A stretch of 64,000 nucleotides of DNA from Taenia hydatigena (lineage: Eukaryota > Platyhelminthes > Cestoda > Cyclophyllidea > Taeniidae), in NCBI GenBank assembly GCA_036345935.2, contig JADWOT020001336.1, forward strand, positions 24,856-88,855, in the 5' to 3' direction. Under the pieces are notes generated by a model. It ran no database searches, had not been told where the DNA came from, and worked only from the letters and a program-made list of their open reading frames with translations. Position 1 is the stretch's first letter. Each line of letters begins with the position of its first letter. Below are positions 13,095 through 25,775 of the stretch, one piece after another. Position numbers and translations under genes: made by a program.

Positions 13095-13485
13095 GCGCGT
13101 AGGAATGCAGTACAATGAACGATTCAGGACTACGTGTCACCCTAACACGAAATTTGGACCTGAGTGGTGCTACTGCTACTCAGCTTTGATATTTATACGT
13201 TTCTTTGGTGCGTCCGTTATCCATATTCTAAGCGCTTATTCGCCAATGGATGAATCACAACTCCTGCATTATTGGTTGGGAGTGATCAATGAGAGAATGA
13301 GGCATCTGATTGGACATGCCGATGAGTCTGCACAACTATTGGATCAGCGCCTTGTGCATTACGTTATGGATGAGCAAGTTAACCTTCTACATAACACTGG
13401 CCCAGTTAGTGTCAAAACTAGCGATTTTTATCGCGTCTGTCATAAACTAGAAAAGACTGCTAATATTATTGTTTGTCTTATATGA
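13093..13485 (+). CDS. 130-residue frame resembling a bMERB domain
   Basis: ATG at 13093-13095, stop at 13483-13485. It is head-to-head with the CELF-like gene: the two ATGs share the bases ATG/CAT at 13092-13095. The C-terminal 80 residues match the layout of the bMERB (Rab-binding) helix of MICAL and EHBP1 proteins: an acidic start, LLHYWLGVINER (compare W..LVNE+), a Gln/Leu-rich helix, a KTSD step and a final LEKTANIIV (compare L..IV.+RD.LV). No other domain is visible, and the Arg/Glu density is lower than in true bMERB helices. The mirror copy stays open. It may be a relic or a young gene, and may not be translated. Confidence 0.4.
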   Translation: MRVGMQYNERFRTTCHPNTKFGPEWCYCYSALIFIRFFGASVIHILSAYSPMDESQLLHYWLGVINERMRHLIGHADESAQLLDQRLVHYVMDEQVNLLHNTGPVSVKTSDFYRVCHKLEKTANIIVCLI

Positions 13486-14429
13486 CTTTACTCAATAAAT
13501 GGGTAATGAGATGTCCTTTTGTGGTGATTTGGCGTATAAACGCGGTCTACAATGGGTAAAACTCTTAAGTCAGCTGCTGAACTTGATAATGCCTCCCAAC
13601 GAAAGAAACGGAATGGCATTTGATGTGACACTTATTTTATCCCTTAGGGCGGACTAATTCACATCCACGTGAATTTGACCTAAGAATAAGTAGGACAAAA
13701 TGTGGTTCGGACCATTCGTGGGACATTTGATTCGACTTCATGGCCCGCTTGAAGCATCTAACATAACTTTGAGTTTGACATAAGGATGCCATCTTCGAGC
13801 CGAGATCAAAATACGCCCGGCAGGATCTGTGTGGTGGTATGTTTTTTGCAAGTTACTTTAAAAATTTGTTCATCCGATTTATGGTACAAGTTTATGCGTG
13901 TTGCTTGAGTAATCAACTGGAATTGAAGATCACAATTAGCTTTTTCATCCCAAGTTAAGCGCACTTAAGTCTCGGTTATAAGAGAATGATAAGTCTATGT
14001 TTTTTTTTGGAAAAATTCAAAGAGCGGGATTCATTCTGTGACATGCACGAGTACTTATTTGGAATTGATTTTCCTTTTTTGACAAGATGAACTAGGTAAC
14101 TCTTAATGGCATTTCGCCCATGATAATAAAACCACGGTAATTAGACTCATAACTCCACACAAATTATCTCTACTGATGAAACACTGGAAAAAAGCCAGTT
14201 GGAGAGACTTGTTAAAGTCAGTCACTGACTAATTCAATGCGCGCACTTTGATAAGATTTTGCCTGTATTGAAGAGAGAAGGAGATAGCACCTATGACGAG
14301 ACACGGGTAGAGTGCTGGTGAGTAATCGAGAAGTCAACCAGCTATGCAACCACTTAAACTTCATCCGTTTCGTTCTAAGACTAATTTTGCAATGCTTTTA
14401 CGTAACTGATCATAAAATATAAAACTGAG

Positions 14430-14640
14430 TTGGATAGAAAAGTGACTTTTACTAAAGGCAAAATGGGTGAGTTTAAAGGGAGAAATAAAGGCTAAGTCCT
14501 GCAACCCAAAATGAAACGTCTATTTCCTGACATCGATGCAGCGAAACACTCGACAAAATCCACCATTACCAGATTAGAATCATGCAGAAATTTCGTCAAA
14601 ATTTTGCCTCAGCCTGCATAGTGGTAGTCCTAAACACAAT
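14430..14640 (+). repeat. Member of a diverged coding-derived repeat (left arm)
   Basis: The plus strand here, its mirror on the minus strand (61485-61676) and the minus strand of 27925-28310 share an ancient sequence. Common features are a start AAGTGAC.TTT, then K-V-(L/V)-..-M-(K/R)-R-L-F-..-I-(D/N)-A-A-K, then a shared tail before GAATTTATGA.CTC. In the left copy the frame is stopped (GGC TAA); the right copy reads GGC AAA. Confidence 0.55.
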
Positions 14641-15306
14641 TTGTGCCGGTTGATCTAACATCAAGGGGAGGTCATAAATTCACTCCACGATCTATTGATT
14701 GAGGCCAACTATCTTTGAAATTGAATCGTTTTGTCTCCATGGAACAAGATAATATTAGCCTAGGGGAAATATGCAGTTAATATTTTAAAGGACGCGATTC
14801 ATTTCATAGAAACTCACACCCAAGACCGGTGGCGTTATATACTTCGAAACTACAAGCTTTGCCGAAACTTAATTTTCGGTGGCCGCCTGCGTCGGCATCA
14901 ACTGCATTTTGAAGTGGTGCTACTTTGGAGTGCATAGACTAAGCGCGCTCCGACTTTTACTTTACATGAGGTTATCGGCACTACGAAGTAGAGAAATTTG
15001 ACATTTGAAGTGGACTGTGGTACACTTGAAGCCTAGCTGTAACACACTGAACGCATTTTTAATTTACGACACTTGCGTGACACCTCTGGATAGACTGTAT
15101 CAGCTCCCTATGAAGGTGTTAAAAGTCAGGCGTCGCGCTAAGTGGTCATCGTTGGCGGCCATCCCCGTATTTTCTTTTGGAGTTTTAGAGGCTCTTGAGA
15201 CCTTACAATCATACTCAACCAGCATTAATTTGGCCATATAATATTGACCTCGGAAGCTGTGGTAATCATTCTGACCGAGAGATTAGTGTTGCGAAAGTGT
15301 GGCACG

Positions 15307-15453
15307 CTAGTGAAAAAGTGAACCCCATTCCAGCATCGGTGGTTGTTCGAGTTTAGCTAAAGTCCCGTCTGGATGCCTCATGACAAATATCCATTGCTGG
15401 CATGGTTCAGATGATATTGGTTGCTGTCGACCAGCTGAGTCTTTATCCGACAT
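15307..15453 (-). CDS. Short frame with a histidine-phosphatase-like start
   Basis: ATG at 15451-15453, 48 codons, stop at 15307-15309. It contains QQWIFVMRHPDG, resembling the RHG box of TULA/UBASH3-like histidine phosphatases (WVFVMRHGER), with the Gly-Glu replaced by Pro-Asp. No convincing continuation of the fold follows. The mirror copy is also open. It may be a relic of a first exon. Confidence 0.3.
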   Translation of the reverse strand: MSDKDSAGRQQPISSEPCQQWIFVMRHPDGTLAKLEQPPMLEWGSLFH

Positions 15454-16292
15454 TGCGGTATTACATCACGCTGGGTAATAATCATGCCTGCATTGATTTT
15501 TAGACTGCTCTTCCCAGGTCAGGGGGTCGGGCCTAAGTTAAATTAGCAAATTTCGTAATCGCGCCTAATGACACGCACAGATTTGGTAAGTCTTGCAGCC
15601 AGACACAATCCTTGTCATTATTTATAAAGATACAGTTTATTACAACCTGTTCAATCACGATTAGATCCATTTGCTTCCTTGCAAATACGTCCCTGTGCTT
15701 GTGCTAATTTGACGAAACCCAGTTTGATTTTTTGGAATCAGCAAGGTGATCGTCAGTTTAGGCAAAACATGGATTAAGCCTAGCATCTGCTTCTGATGTT
15801 TGGCCAATGATGAAAGGGTGAAGGAACTAGTTGTTTAAATTGCACCTAATTGCGGTTTGATTGCTTTCGCTCAATTTATACAAGGACAATGTCTGTTTTA
15901 AATACCCAGGAACAGATGTGTGAGGTGGACATGCAAAATACTGGGCGCATAAAATTTACCTAAAGACTGCAGCATGAAATCGCTGTCTGTATTGCGTATA
16001 TGTCTGTTCAGAGCCGTTACTTGGTGTACAATTAGATTTTATGAGTGCAGACGGGCCCCAGATCTATGCTGTCTGCAACCCAATGCATGCTAAAAAAGTG
16101 CGGAATCGAAGACGGACACAAAAGTTGATGCGTAGCCAGAAGTGCAGACCATATCCACTCTAAGTGTTGCCTTTAACATTGAAATCAACATGCAAAGCTT
16201 ATTTGCTGTAATTAGTGAGTGCAAATATTTAAAAAAACATCTCGGCAGTGAGATGCAGCTCACCATGACGAGAAGTTAACCTGAGGAGTAAC

Positions 16293-16619
16293 GTGAGGAA
16301 GGGATGGGATTCTGTGGGCGGCATCTCCTACTTGGAGGTAAAAAAGGACAGCGCCTGTGATGGGCACGAGCATAACGTTAATCGGTATTCAAGGAATCAC
16401 GCAGACGTGCAACACAATGAGCCGCGTATGCTCTGCTCTTATATTCACCTCAAAGTATATGTTTGTGTTCTTTTCGTAGGACTCCCTGCGCTCTGCCGAG
16501 TTGGTCTGAACAGCAAAATCATGTTTATTGGAATAAGAATGTTTTCCAAAACTAATGCGAAGAACCTGGGTAAAGAACTACTCGACTTGCGGACAGTGAA
16601 CTTTAAGGTGAAGGCATGA
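16293..16619 (+). pseudogene. 108-codon open frame crossing the P1 right-arm edge
   Basis: The frame has no ATG at its start and runs through the P1 edge at 16568 to TGA at 16617-16619. Mirror versions lie at 59487-59813 (continuous) and 57879-58139 (shortened by the replaced stretch). The product has no recognised domain. Its value is structural: its continuity in two places shows that the right-arm junction is ancestral and the left-arm junction at 9211/9212 is new. Confidence 0.3.
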
Positions 16620-17613
16620 AAGGTGGCACAAACCCTCTTGTTGTAGCAGACTGATTCTCCTTCTTATCATATCAGAATGCGTCACCCATTTAATAATTCA
16701 GTAGTGGGACGAAATCTAGGCTTGTTTGACCCCATGTAATGAGAGCACTGGGCAAAGTAAAAGCCGACTCTTAGCTGTAAAGCTATTTTTTTCAATTATC
16801 TTCCAATAGCTTGAGTCTTCGCTGCATCATTGAGTGCAATAGTAAATGTAAAGACAGCTTAAGATGACCATGCTGCTTAAAGTATCACAACAAACGAGAT
16901 AATATAGTGGAATGTCAAAAAAGCTAGTAGGCTTTCATGTCGACGTATCTGGCACATCTTTAGATATTTACGTCGCTGACGGTTCTGTGGAAAGGCAAAA
17001 GTGACGGGGTACGAAGCTGTAAGCGGGATATCCTTTAAAATCTAAACTGGCCTTAAAGCACTGTGTGTAAGGTATTGAGCTCATTTGCCGCAATCGTGGT
17101 CTTTTCCTCATTGACTTAATTGACGTAGTTAGTAAATGGCGACATCGCACAAAGCACTTGCAGCATATCCAGGACTTTCACTTAGTACTCTACAATAGTA
17201 CGTGTTTTAAAAATAAGTTCGAACAACAGCATTTGCAAATGAGCAAAATTTGCTATTGCATAATTTAGTTCAGCATTCTAAGGCACTGGCGTGGCATCAC
17301 TAATATAAGCGACATATTTGGTAAGCGCTTATTTGATTTATTGCTGCCCATTTTGATCAAAATGAAAGGAAACGTTGCTTTTTACTACCATTAATAGAAT
17401 GCCGTCAGTTTGCTACAACGTAGAAACGCATAGCACAGGCCCTTAATAAGGTCAACGCGTAAATTTGGGATAAAACATCTCCAACTCTTTGCCCAAAGCG
17501 ACAGAGATAGTGTTATGGACTTTTGCTGTTTTGACAATGCAGGTAGCAAAGCATCATTCTTAATGTTGGCTAAAGCAAGAGTGGGGACTAAGCAACTTCT
17601 TAGTTGTTAGATG

Positions 17614-17899
17614 GGCAAAATATAGCTAATGAATGGTCGACGACAATGAGAACAGAGGCATCTCTTCGCCGTCGTATGTGTCTGCATGTGCTGTGGCATG
17701 TTCGACCGATCGAAAAGACAGGCTGGCAGATTAGACAGAAGAAGAGCTTTCCTCTTGCTTTTTCTCTTCCTCCCTTTTTTCCTGGAGGACTTAACTGCGC
17801 CATGATATCTAATCACAGAAAGGGCATTTTCGCACGCGTTAGTGACTTTGCTGGTGCATTCGTAAAGAGATGGAGCTGGTACTTGCTTTTTTACACTCT
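17614..17899 (-). pseudogene. Snail-type C2H2 zinc-finger relic (P1 right arm)
   Basis: It is the exact mirror of 7880-8165, with the same frame change before the DRSN block. Confidence 0.7.
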
Positions 17900-18882
17900 A
17901 AGTATCGCCAAATCCTTCGCTCTTCCTCATTCACTCCATTAACGTTCACTTCATCAAGAGGCGTAGAGAAGTAGACGATGTTGTTTTCATGCCGTTGTCA
18001 TGCGTCTCAATGCTGCTTTTGCATGCTGAATAAGGCACGGTAAACCAGGTCTCGGAAAGCAGATAGTGGCAGCAACGGAGGTGATCAGAGAGTTGCATGT
18101 CGAATGCACCAGACCGAAGTAATGGAAGATAAAGATGGAGCTAGGATAATATGACAGTGTAAGGGGTGACAAGTGGGTCATAAAGCTGTAAAACCGATTC
18201 AGGTTATGGGCACAGGTTTTGGATGAACGAATGCGTAGACAGACCTACTATGAGGTTCTTGTCATTGCATCTATTTTTATTCTGCAATATTGATGGTGAG
18301 TTAAATTGCATTTCGCCTGTTTTGCAAATTGTCATATTGACCTCCTGGTCAAGACACCACATATTTTGGACTGAATTTTGCATTGTGTTATTATTGCTGG
18401 TTAAACTACAGTATTGTGCTGAGGGCACTTGTGATTGCGCCTAGAATTAAGATCAGCAGTAGTTTATTTATTTTTGTCTCAATTTAAACAGATATTCTGA
18501 AAAATAAATCAAATTGAAGGCATAACTTGCCGGTCCGGTTTCCCTTATGGGACGGTGTAGGTCATGCTTGCATGGAAAGATGCATGTGTAGGCACATAAC
18601 CAGGATGTTTCGTTAAGAAGAATTTATTTTACGCTGGATAATCCGAAAGAAAAGCAACGCATTGCAATGCTCTCCTTGTACGTTGCTGCCTACCCTCTCC
18701 TTACACATCTCACGAAGTGTTGATAAGTGGAGCTGAGCATATACCTAGGAGTAATGCCCACTACCGGTGTTGTTGTGTGCGTGTCTTGGAATAAATTGTG
18801 CATCACTATGGAAACATAGAATAAGAACGGAACATAAGGAAGCAGTCAAGATAGTCTGTGGCTACTCTCTAAGGCTTGTGCT

Positions 18883-19122
18883 ATGCTCTTCTTTAGAATA
18901 GTAACGCAGACACCGCTGGAAATGGATTTGACATTAGGCCACAGTGTCTTCGCAGCTAAGTGGACAAAAATACGATCGAAATCATTTTACATTCATAGCA
19001 TCCCAACTGACAACCTTAAAGTGGACCATCTCACTGTGAAAGTCAAGGAAACCGGTGATTGCTACCTTTCTCAAAGCATGGAGACATTCAATATAATTGT
19101 GAGCGATGACATGTCTGTGTAG
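18883..19122 (+). CDS. 79-codon frame, unrecognised (P1 right arm)
   Basis: This is the identical mirror copy of 6657-6896, open from ATG 18883 to TAG 19120-19122. Confidence 0.25.
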   Translation: MLFFRIVTQTPLEMDLTLGHSVFAAKWTKIRSKSFYIHSIPTDNLKVDHLTVKVKETGDCYLSQSMETFNIIVSDDMSV

Positions 19123-21018
19123 GTGTAACACCAATGTTGTTCGCTCTGTCAAATGCATTGGGGTAGTGCAACATTCTGCAGCGGTTCTTTAAAAAGCGTA
19201 ATCACAAATAAAAGAAAACAAGAAAGCGCGTTATACTTTTTGAATTACAGATATGGGCGAGCTTTGGAGCGAAAAACGTCAAATGTGGACTCTATTGCCA
19301 TCTTATTACTCCGGAAACATTCATAAATTGATGCAGCATATTGAACAACTTAAGTGCTAGAAAACTTTCCTTGGCGTTATTCTACATGGTGCCCTTACGT
19401 TCAATGCGAAATTATGCTGTGCGTCTCAAGCAGGACATAAGGATACCGCACTGTTTATTGTCTTTGCGGTAAGCGTATTCCTCACCCTAGCTGAGCTGTG
19501 GGTTGAAGATGTGAGTGCAGCAGACTGCTGAGCGGGAATATTGCCGTAAATTTACTTCCTCACCTTCTCAACTTCTCTATTTGATCTCGAGACCTACTCG
19601 CATGCCCTTTTGGGCACTTTTTGAAGAGAAATACACAATTACATGATCAGAGATTAAAAACCTGTGCACGGGATTTTAAGCAAACCAATTGCTTTTTCTG
19701 TCTTGTTTGGCTATAGCTTATTTGCATCACATACAACGCGTTTATTAAGGCAAATATTTCTCTTCTTTACCAATACTTGATTCGTGAGACCAGAAATGAT
19801 GCTCTAATGAAGTTGGCATGTCATTTTTATTCCAGAAAAAACCCAAGCGTATTTGAATGAGGCTGCAGGAGGATGCACAAGCTGCGTTCTTTGCACAAGT
19901 TAATCAACTAAATGCATAAGGTGTGGTTTTGCAACGTGCAAGAGGCAAACTACGATAAAGACTGCAGTTTCTGATATTTAATTTATCAGACGATGAGTGA
20001 TGACTTAGGTTACAACTAATCACATTTGGTGGATTAGCCCTCGGTAACTACCAGCCATGATGGTAGGCCATTTTCCGTCATTATAATAGAAGGCCTGTCT
20101 GTAGAGGATGCTTTTGTAAGCTCTGTTCTCCGTGCGATTCGCATTATCGTAAAGAAAAGTGCAGTAACATTTTTCATTTGCATTGATGCGCAATGTAATT
20201 AACGGCCCAAAAATGAACTCGTAACCTTTTTACGACGGTAAAAAGCCCAAATCGATTCCTGGTCCTAGATTGCAGCAGCTGTAACTCATGCACACACAAT
20301 TCAACGTGCGGTAATGCAGACGCCCCAATGGCTATGCTCAACAATGAACGGCCGCTGAGGACTACCATTACCATTGACTTGCGATCGACATCCATTACGC
20401 CTAGGTTATTGTCATTATAATGCACTGACCTCAAGTTGCCCAAGGACCTCTAACCTAACATACGATCCTGCGTCTACCCAGCCACTACCCCTGACGCCCT
20501 ACATTGCGACATCCGGCGCATGTACTGTCTCGCCTTCAGTATGTGCTGCAGTCACTCATAGCAGCTAAGTGGCAGCTTTTATTAAGCCACTATTTAATGA
20601 TGCATTTTTCGCACCTTTTCATATGGCTACATATTAAAGGTATCATAAATGCATTTCATGGCCTTCCTGCTACGTCTTGATCCCAGTTCATCACTTGGGT
20701 CATTGAATGTCGCAGCCTCTGTTTGATGTAGCATAAGAGATCCCTAATTCATGAATTGGTAACTGTGGTTGGTTCGGTGTTTGCTTCTTTGCATTTGTTC
20801 TTTGATTCGTTTTTTTATTAAACCCAAGTTATGCGCCCCATGCACATCAAATTCCATTGCTAAGACTGCAAATGAGTGCAAACATCAAATTGGGCAAAGG
20901 GGTAAGCACGGAAAACAGATCCTTATGTGATGTTACGCGTTAGAACTGGGCGATGCCAGTGAGATATCACTTCTGCAACTCAGAGCTATCAACGCTTGTC
21001 AATGACTCGCTGTACAAC

Positions 21019-21291
21019 TCATACGACTTCGCACAATTGCACCAAAGATGGACTCTCAGCGGGGCCGAAATAAAATGATCTGAGGAGTGTCCAAGTGCCT
21101 AAATTTCCCTTAATGTTGATCTGCTCTTGTACGTTATCATAGTCTTGCTTTAAATACACATATTTTAATCTCAAAACATTCCCAAACTCACTAATGTACT
21201 CAAATTTAATAGATCTGAGCTTCAGTTGTGCCTGCAACTCTAGTTGATTGTGCTGTTCTTGCAATTGGTGGTGATATGTCTTATCACTTAG
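21019..21291 (-). CDS. Coiled-coil-like exon (P1 right arm)
   Basis: It is identical in mirror image to 4488-4760. The sequence beyond its acceptor differs from the left arm only past 21457. Confidence 0.35.
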   Translation of the reverse strand, partial: LSDKTYHHQLQEQHNQLELQAQLKLRSIKFEYISEFGNVLRLKYVYLKQDYDNVQEQINIKGNLGTWTLLRSFYFGPAESPSLVQLCEVV

Positions 21292-22229
21292 CTGCTAAGT
21301 AAAATTAAACAACTACTCAGTCTAATTAGATTTCGTCAATTGCATTCTGTGGCATTACAAAATGCAGTCAGTTATGGCGTGAATAAACATCACTGGCTGA
21401 CTGATTGCAAGTCGAGAAGACATCGCGTCAGGTGGCATTACAGCATTGTCCTGGCAATCAAACCTCCGCCTGCTTACTCACATTAGAGTATCTCTCATTG
21501 TGAGCCTAGCGATGAGTTCTAATCGAGTAACAGAACAGGGTTGTGCGAGCAGACACAAAGTCGGTTAAGCGTGAACATAATTTTTGCAGAACTGAAGGGA
21601 CACACTAGTGAGTATTCGATTCATCGTGGAGAAGTCTATCTTCTTCTCAAGGGATGTAAATGCAGATGCATACTTGGCCTAAACGCAAGTTTGAAGTGGG
21701 GCAGAGTGTCGAACAAGCGATTCATTATCCTATGCCCAACGTTAACTTAATGAGAAAGAGACTAGAAGGTGCATGTGGGCTTGACTGCGTTTGACTGAAA
21801 TCCTAGTCTACTGGTCATGAGAATGATGGCATCAGTAGAGGATTTGGATAGATTAATTCTACCACATCGATTGCCTTCTGCTCTAGAGCTGGTAATGACT
21901 CTGCTACCCTCAATGATATCAGCACATTTTCTCACTGTTAAGCAAAGGAACAGATAGTCTTCCTTCGTCTAATGTCAATGTATTGCGATTGGGCTGAAGA
22001 CCGCATAGACGCAGAGCAACGACTTCGCTCACGCGTGTCGCTTGGATTAGCGTCACATGCAAGGAACCAGTAGGAAACATACTCTTAACTGATTGGCTTT
22101 CACTAAAGCACGCGCCGCTATAGTACATGGATCGGGTTGGTTTACTGGTGGCGCTGATGATAAACTTGAGCACACAAAGTGCAGAGAAGAGAAGTGGTTG
22201 GACAGTCGCATTCGAAACGGATTTTGGAT

Positions 22230-22520
22230 TGCAAACTCACTATGCAGTGGCAGGCGTACTACAGCCCATAAATCTCTGCTTGTAATGATCTGGTCATTCT
22301 AGTACGTTACCGCATCGACTCAGTAGCAATTCGCTCAAAGATATCGTCCATGAAGGAGTTCATTTCACACATCGTCTTCCAGGAGATGCCCGCATCAGGA
22401 TGGACTTCGCCCGACGCCATCAATGCAGGTAGCATAACTCATTTTTGACTTCTTCTCTTTCTCTTTCACCGTATTCTGTGCCTTCACCCTTTATGCCTTC
22501 TTCGCAGCCTTGCCTGCCAC
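22230..22520 (-). pseudogene. Histone H2B pseudogene (left arm)
   Basis: This is the mirror copy of 50535-50825 and shares the stop after the N-terminal tail and both frameshifts. It was already dead when the arm was duplicated, or gene conversion has kept the arms alike. Confidence 0.78.
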
Positions 22521-22599
22521 TACCTCAGGGATCATGACAACCTCTTCCCTTCAGTGGAACGCAACAGCATTACTGACAAAGTTCACGTCGCCAATGGCA

Positions 22600-25500
22600 T
22601 AGGCGCCTGCCCATCGCAACTACCACAAATGGATTATTAATATTCTCTTTGGCCTGATCATATAGAGAGAAGAGCATGCTAGCAGCCCGCCATAGTTTAA
22701 CACCATTGCTATGATGCTACTTTTGGCATGAGCCTGGAAACACCATTTTGGCTGACCTTAGCCTGTTCGTTTGTTGTATGCGCTACTACTAGTTGCTGGT
22801 CAGTACGGTGTGCTTGCGTAAATCATGATGAAAATACGGGAAAATACCATTCGGCTGGTAGTACATTTGTAACTCATTTGCTTGTCTTTTAGGCCATTTT
22901 ATCTACTTTCTAGAGAAAGCAAGCAGTCCAACTCGTATCAGAGTCACTTGAATTAGTCCGTGCTGTACGATAATGAACTTAAAAATGCAACTGTTCCGAA
23001 TGCGAATTAGGTGGCTTTAGTTGGGAAATTCAAGCTCACACTTACAAATAGATGCCAATCAATGCGGCGGCTTCTCAAAATTTTATCTTTGTACGAAACC
23101 TGTGGGTGACACAGAAATAACTCTACCTGTCGATTTTTTCCGACATTGAAATATCGACAGTTGTGCTAGCCTGCCCATGAATCTGTCCTTATAAAACAAA
23201 AGTCTTATCCTTCCATAAGCAATCCTTTTTCATGCAACAATCAGTGGTACTTGTGTCTACAAGAACTATAGATACTTCATTATTAGTGCTTATATTTAAA
23301 TGCATGCAAGCCTCCAAATCTTCCTTCAGCAGTGCTTGTGTCGGGCTAGAGAGCTAGTAAGTGTTTATTCACATCCTTAGAGGCGTGGTTGTAGAATATT
23401 TAAAAAATTTACCAAAAGCGTAATGCTTATAATCATATCAGTGATTTCACCATCCACGGTAGCTCATTTTCACCAACTTTTGGCTTATGCACAATAATCC
23501 TTTCCCTGAAGTTACGACTTGTGTCACACCTATTTATCGGCCATGATAAGTACCCTAGTAAAGTTCCAATGAAGACAGCTCGTCGCAACGTTTGAATTTG
23601 GTCTCAGGTCACAAGCATTAAATAGTCGCATTAACCGGTCACACGTGCACGTAGTGAAGCAGTTAACTTGCCTCACTGCACAAATCCATCTCACCATCTG
23701 CCAATGTACAAGATTGTCGCAACTTAGAGTAAAAATCGAATAGCACCGCATGTAAGCGTTTATCCTACCAAGTCGATAATTTTAAGGTCTGTGTGTTCAG
23801 TCTATTTACTTTGGGAATTACAAATAGCTAGTTGTTGTCAAAAGTAAATTAATGTTGCAAAGGCTTTCTTATGGTGGGCAAAATGCGCAAAATCTCCCTT
23901 TCAAATCTCATTTTCTGATACTATATGATTAATTGTGCACCCTAATTTGAAGAGGAGGAGGGACGCGGATGACCGTGAAATTGTAACTAATGAGCGCACC
24001 CAGAATATGTTGAATGCAGTACATTATAAGCATTAAATTCAATGCAGCAATGACAACTAAAAATTGTCCCTTCAAGGCACTGCCTTGCACTTGCGGTCGG
24101 TTTGATAGTCATACAGGTGAAAGAATCAAACGCATATCGTGCTTTGAACATCGGGTTCATATCATTTAATAAAAAGGGATACAATGTAGCCGCGTCGTTT
24201 GCTGCAAATGCAAATCCGAAACAGATGGTCGGTTTGCTGATGATTAATGCAGCTTTGTCGATTGCGCTGGCCTGCATCGTCCAAGGGGCTGGATAAATGC
24301 ATTGCCATTTCTTTTAATGTGTACATGATGCATTAGCATAAAGCTGGGCATGCAGCCCATTTAATTCAATCTTGACTTAATAACCATAGATTCTATGCTA
24401 TTACTCGCGTTGCCCTGACAAATCTTGGATATTTTCATACTTGAAATCCCGCTTCACATTCCATTAGTTAAAGAAATTGCTGCGTTTTAAATCTACATCC
24501 ACCGCGTTCCCTTCGTAAGCTTTAACGCTAACCAACACTTTAAAAATCACATTAACTGGCGCATAAGCTCATTTTGAAAAGGAAAATTATTGGCATCTCT
24601 TGGTTAATAACTGCGCAACATTCCTTTACTTACTGCCCAAATAAGCCCTAATTTTCTTCAATGAGGTTTTCTTTGGCTTGCATTATCATTGACAACTTTA
24701 TCACCCTCCGTTGGTGTGCGCTCTTTTATAGAGGCCACTTCGATTTCTCCCTTAAAAGTGGTCGAAATTTGAGAAAGATCTGTAGATTTTGGCATTATTT
24801 TGCGTGAATATCTACTGTATATGACGTGGTCTCATCACCTCATTGTGCGGAAAGTGCCTTGAAAATTAGCAGATGACTTTCTCGACAAATGAACTTAGTC
24901 ACGACAAATCAAGGCGACTGCAGTCCAAACCGCGTATTAACACAATAGTTAAGTGCTAAGTAGGCGCTACTGAATCCAACCGCCATCGCGGCGCGTGCCT
25001 TTGTGTGAGCCAACCAGCTGCAAGCAATTTTCTTACTGACTCGTTGAAAGCGATACGTAGCCATGAGGGCGCGCGTGGGAGAAGTCATTGGTCTGCGCTT
25101 CTGTGTCCTTCCCTCCCATCGAAATGTACCTGCTTTGCAGAAAGCAAAATGGTCGTAGGTTCCAATGTGTGCACATTTCTTATGCGTTGACTCTGTAGCA
25201 TAAATCAGGCAACGTGATGAACTGATGCAATTATCTTCTTGCCTGATTGCTCAAAAGCCCACCCAACACACATAATCAGGATCAAATGTCCCTTAAACAT
25301 GTCCTTTCATTGCATTGACGATGGACGTGCACAGACTCTGTCATCGCCTAGACCAAATCCACATTTTTGCATCCATTACCACATCCAACAAGATGAAGAC
25401 GCGCTCTTACACATGGTACAGCCATGCCATGTTGCATGAATTTTGGTCAAACTTAACTGACTGTGTCTGTGTGCATGGTCCTACTCTGCTACTGCATTAG

Positions 25501-25774
25501 AACTTGATGAAGCCTGGATAAAACGACGGGCACAACGTATGACACACTGATATCTGCATAAAGGAGAGGGTCAATTTTCCAGACCAGTGACCTCTTGCCA
25601 TTTGACACTTCATCTTACTAGACCCGCAATCAGGGAAAGTGGTATTAAGTCACGAAGGGGATGGCTTTGTGTTATGTATGAGCATTAGAGTCAATTATTT
25701 GACTTAAGCAGGCTGCTTTCAACAACATCTCTCTTAACTAACACCTCTGCGCGTGGAGAACTTAAGGCAAGCTC
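22600..25774. other. P2 arm stretch with no recognised gene
   Basis: Mirror partner is 47281-50455. A frame at 23987-24277 (minus) and its antisense are open in both arms but show no family. A 73-codon frame at 23530-23751 is cut short by a stop in the mirror copy (TAG at 49486-49488). I see nothing further. Confidence 0.45.
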
Positions 25775-25775
25775 N

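Larger units (their letters stand above)
9212..16567. other. Spacer of palindrome P1
   Basis: This 7.36-kb stretch separates the P1 arms. Positions 9212-11000 have no other copy in the window and no gene I can recognise. Positions 11001-13094 hold the intact CELF-like gene. Positions 12454-16567 are part of P2 and recur inverted at 59538-64000. Confidence 0.9.
16568..21457. repeat. Right arm of palindrome P1
   Basis: It is the mirror copy of 4322-9211. It also belongs to the P2 left arm, so its P2 partner is the diverged copy at 51598-59538. Its outer edge (21457/21458) coincides with the point where P2 arm identity steps up. Confidence 0.95.

Noticed and set aside
21541..21750. SH3-like reading (SIHRGEVYLLLK ... 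KRFIIL)
   Set aside because: Only two short blocks fit, the Trp pair and ALYDY start of SH3 domains are missing, and the start codon is TTG.
24102..24296. Frame with GFISFNKKGYNVAAS, reminiscent of Ntn-hydrolase (aspartylglucosaminidase) ends
   Set aside because: No catalytic Thr region or upstream match was found and the antisense frame is longer; too weak to call.
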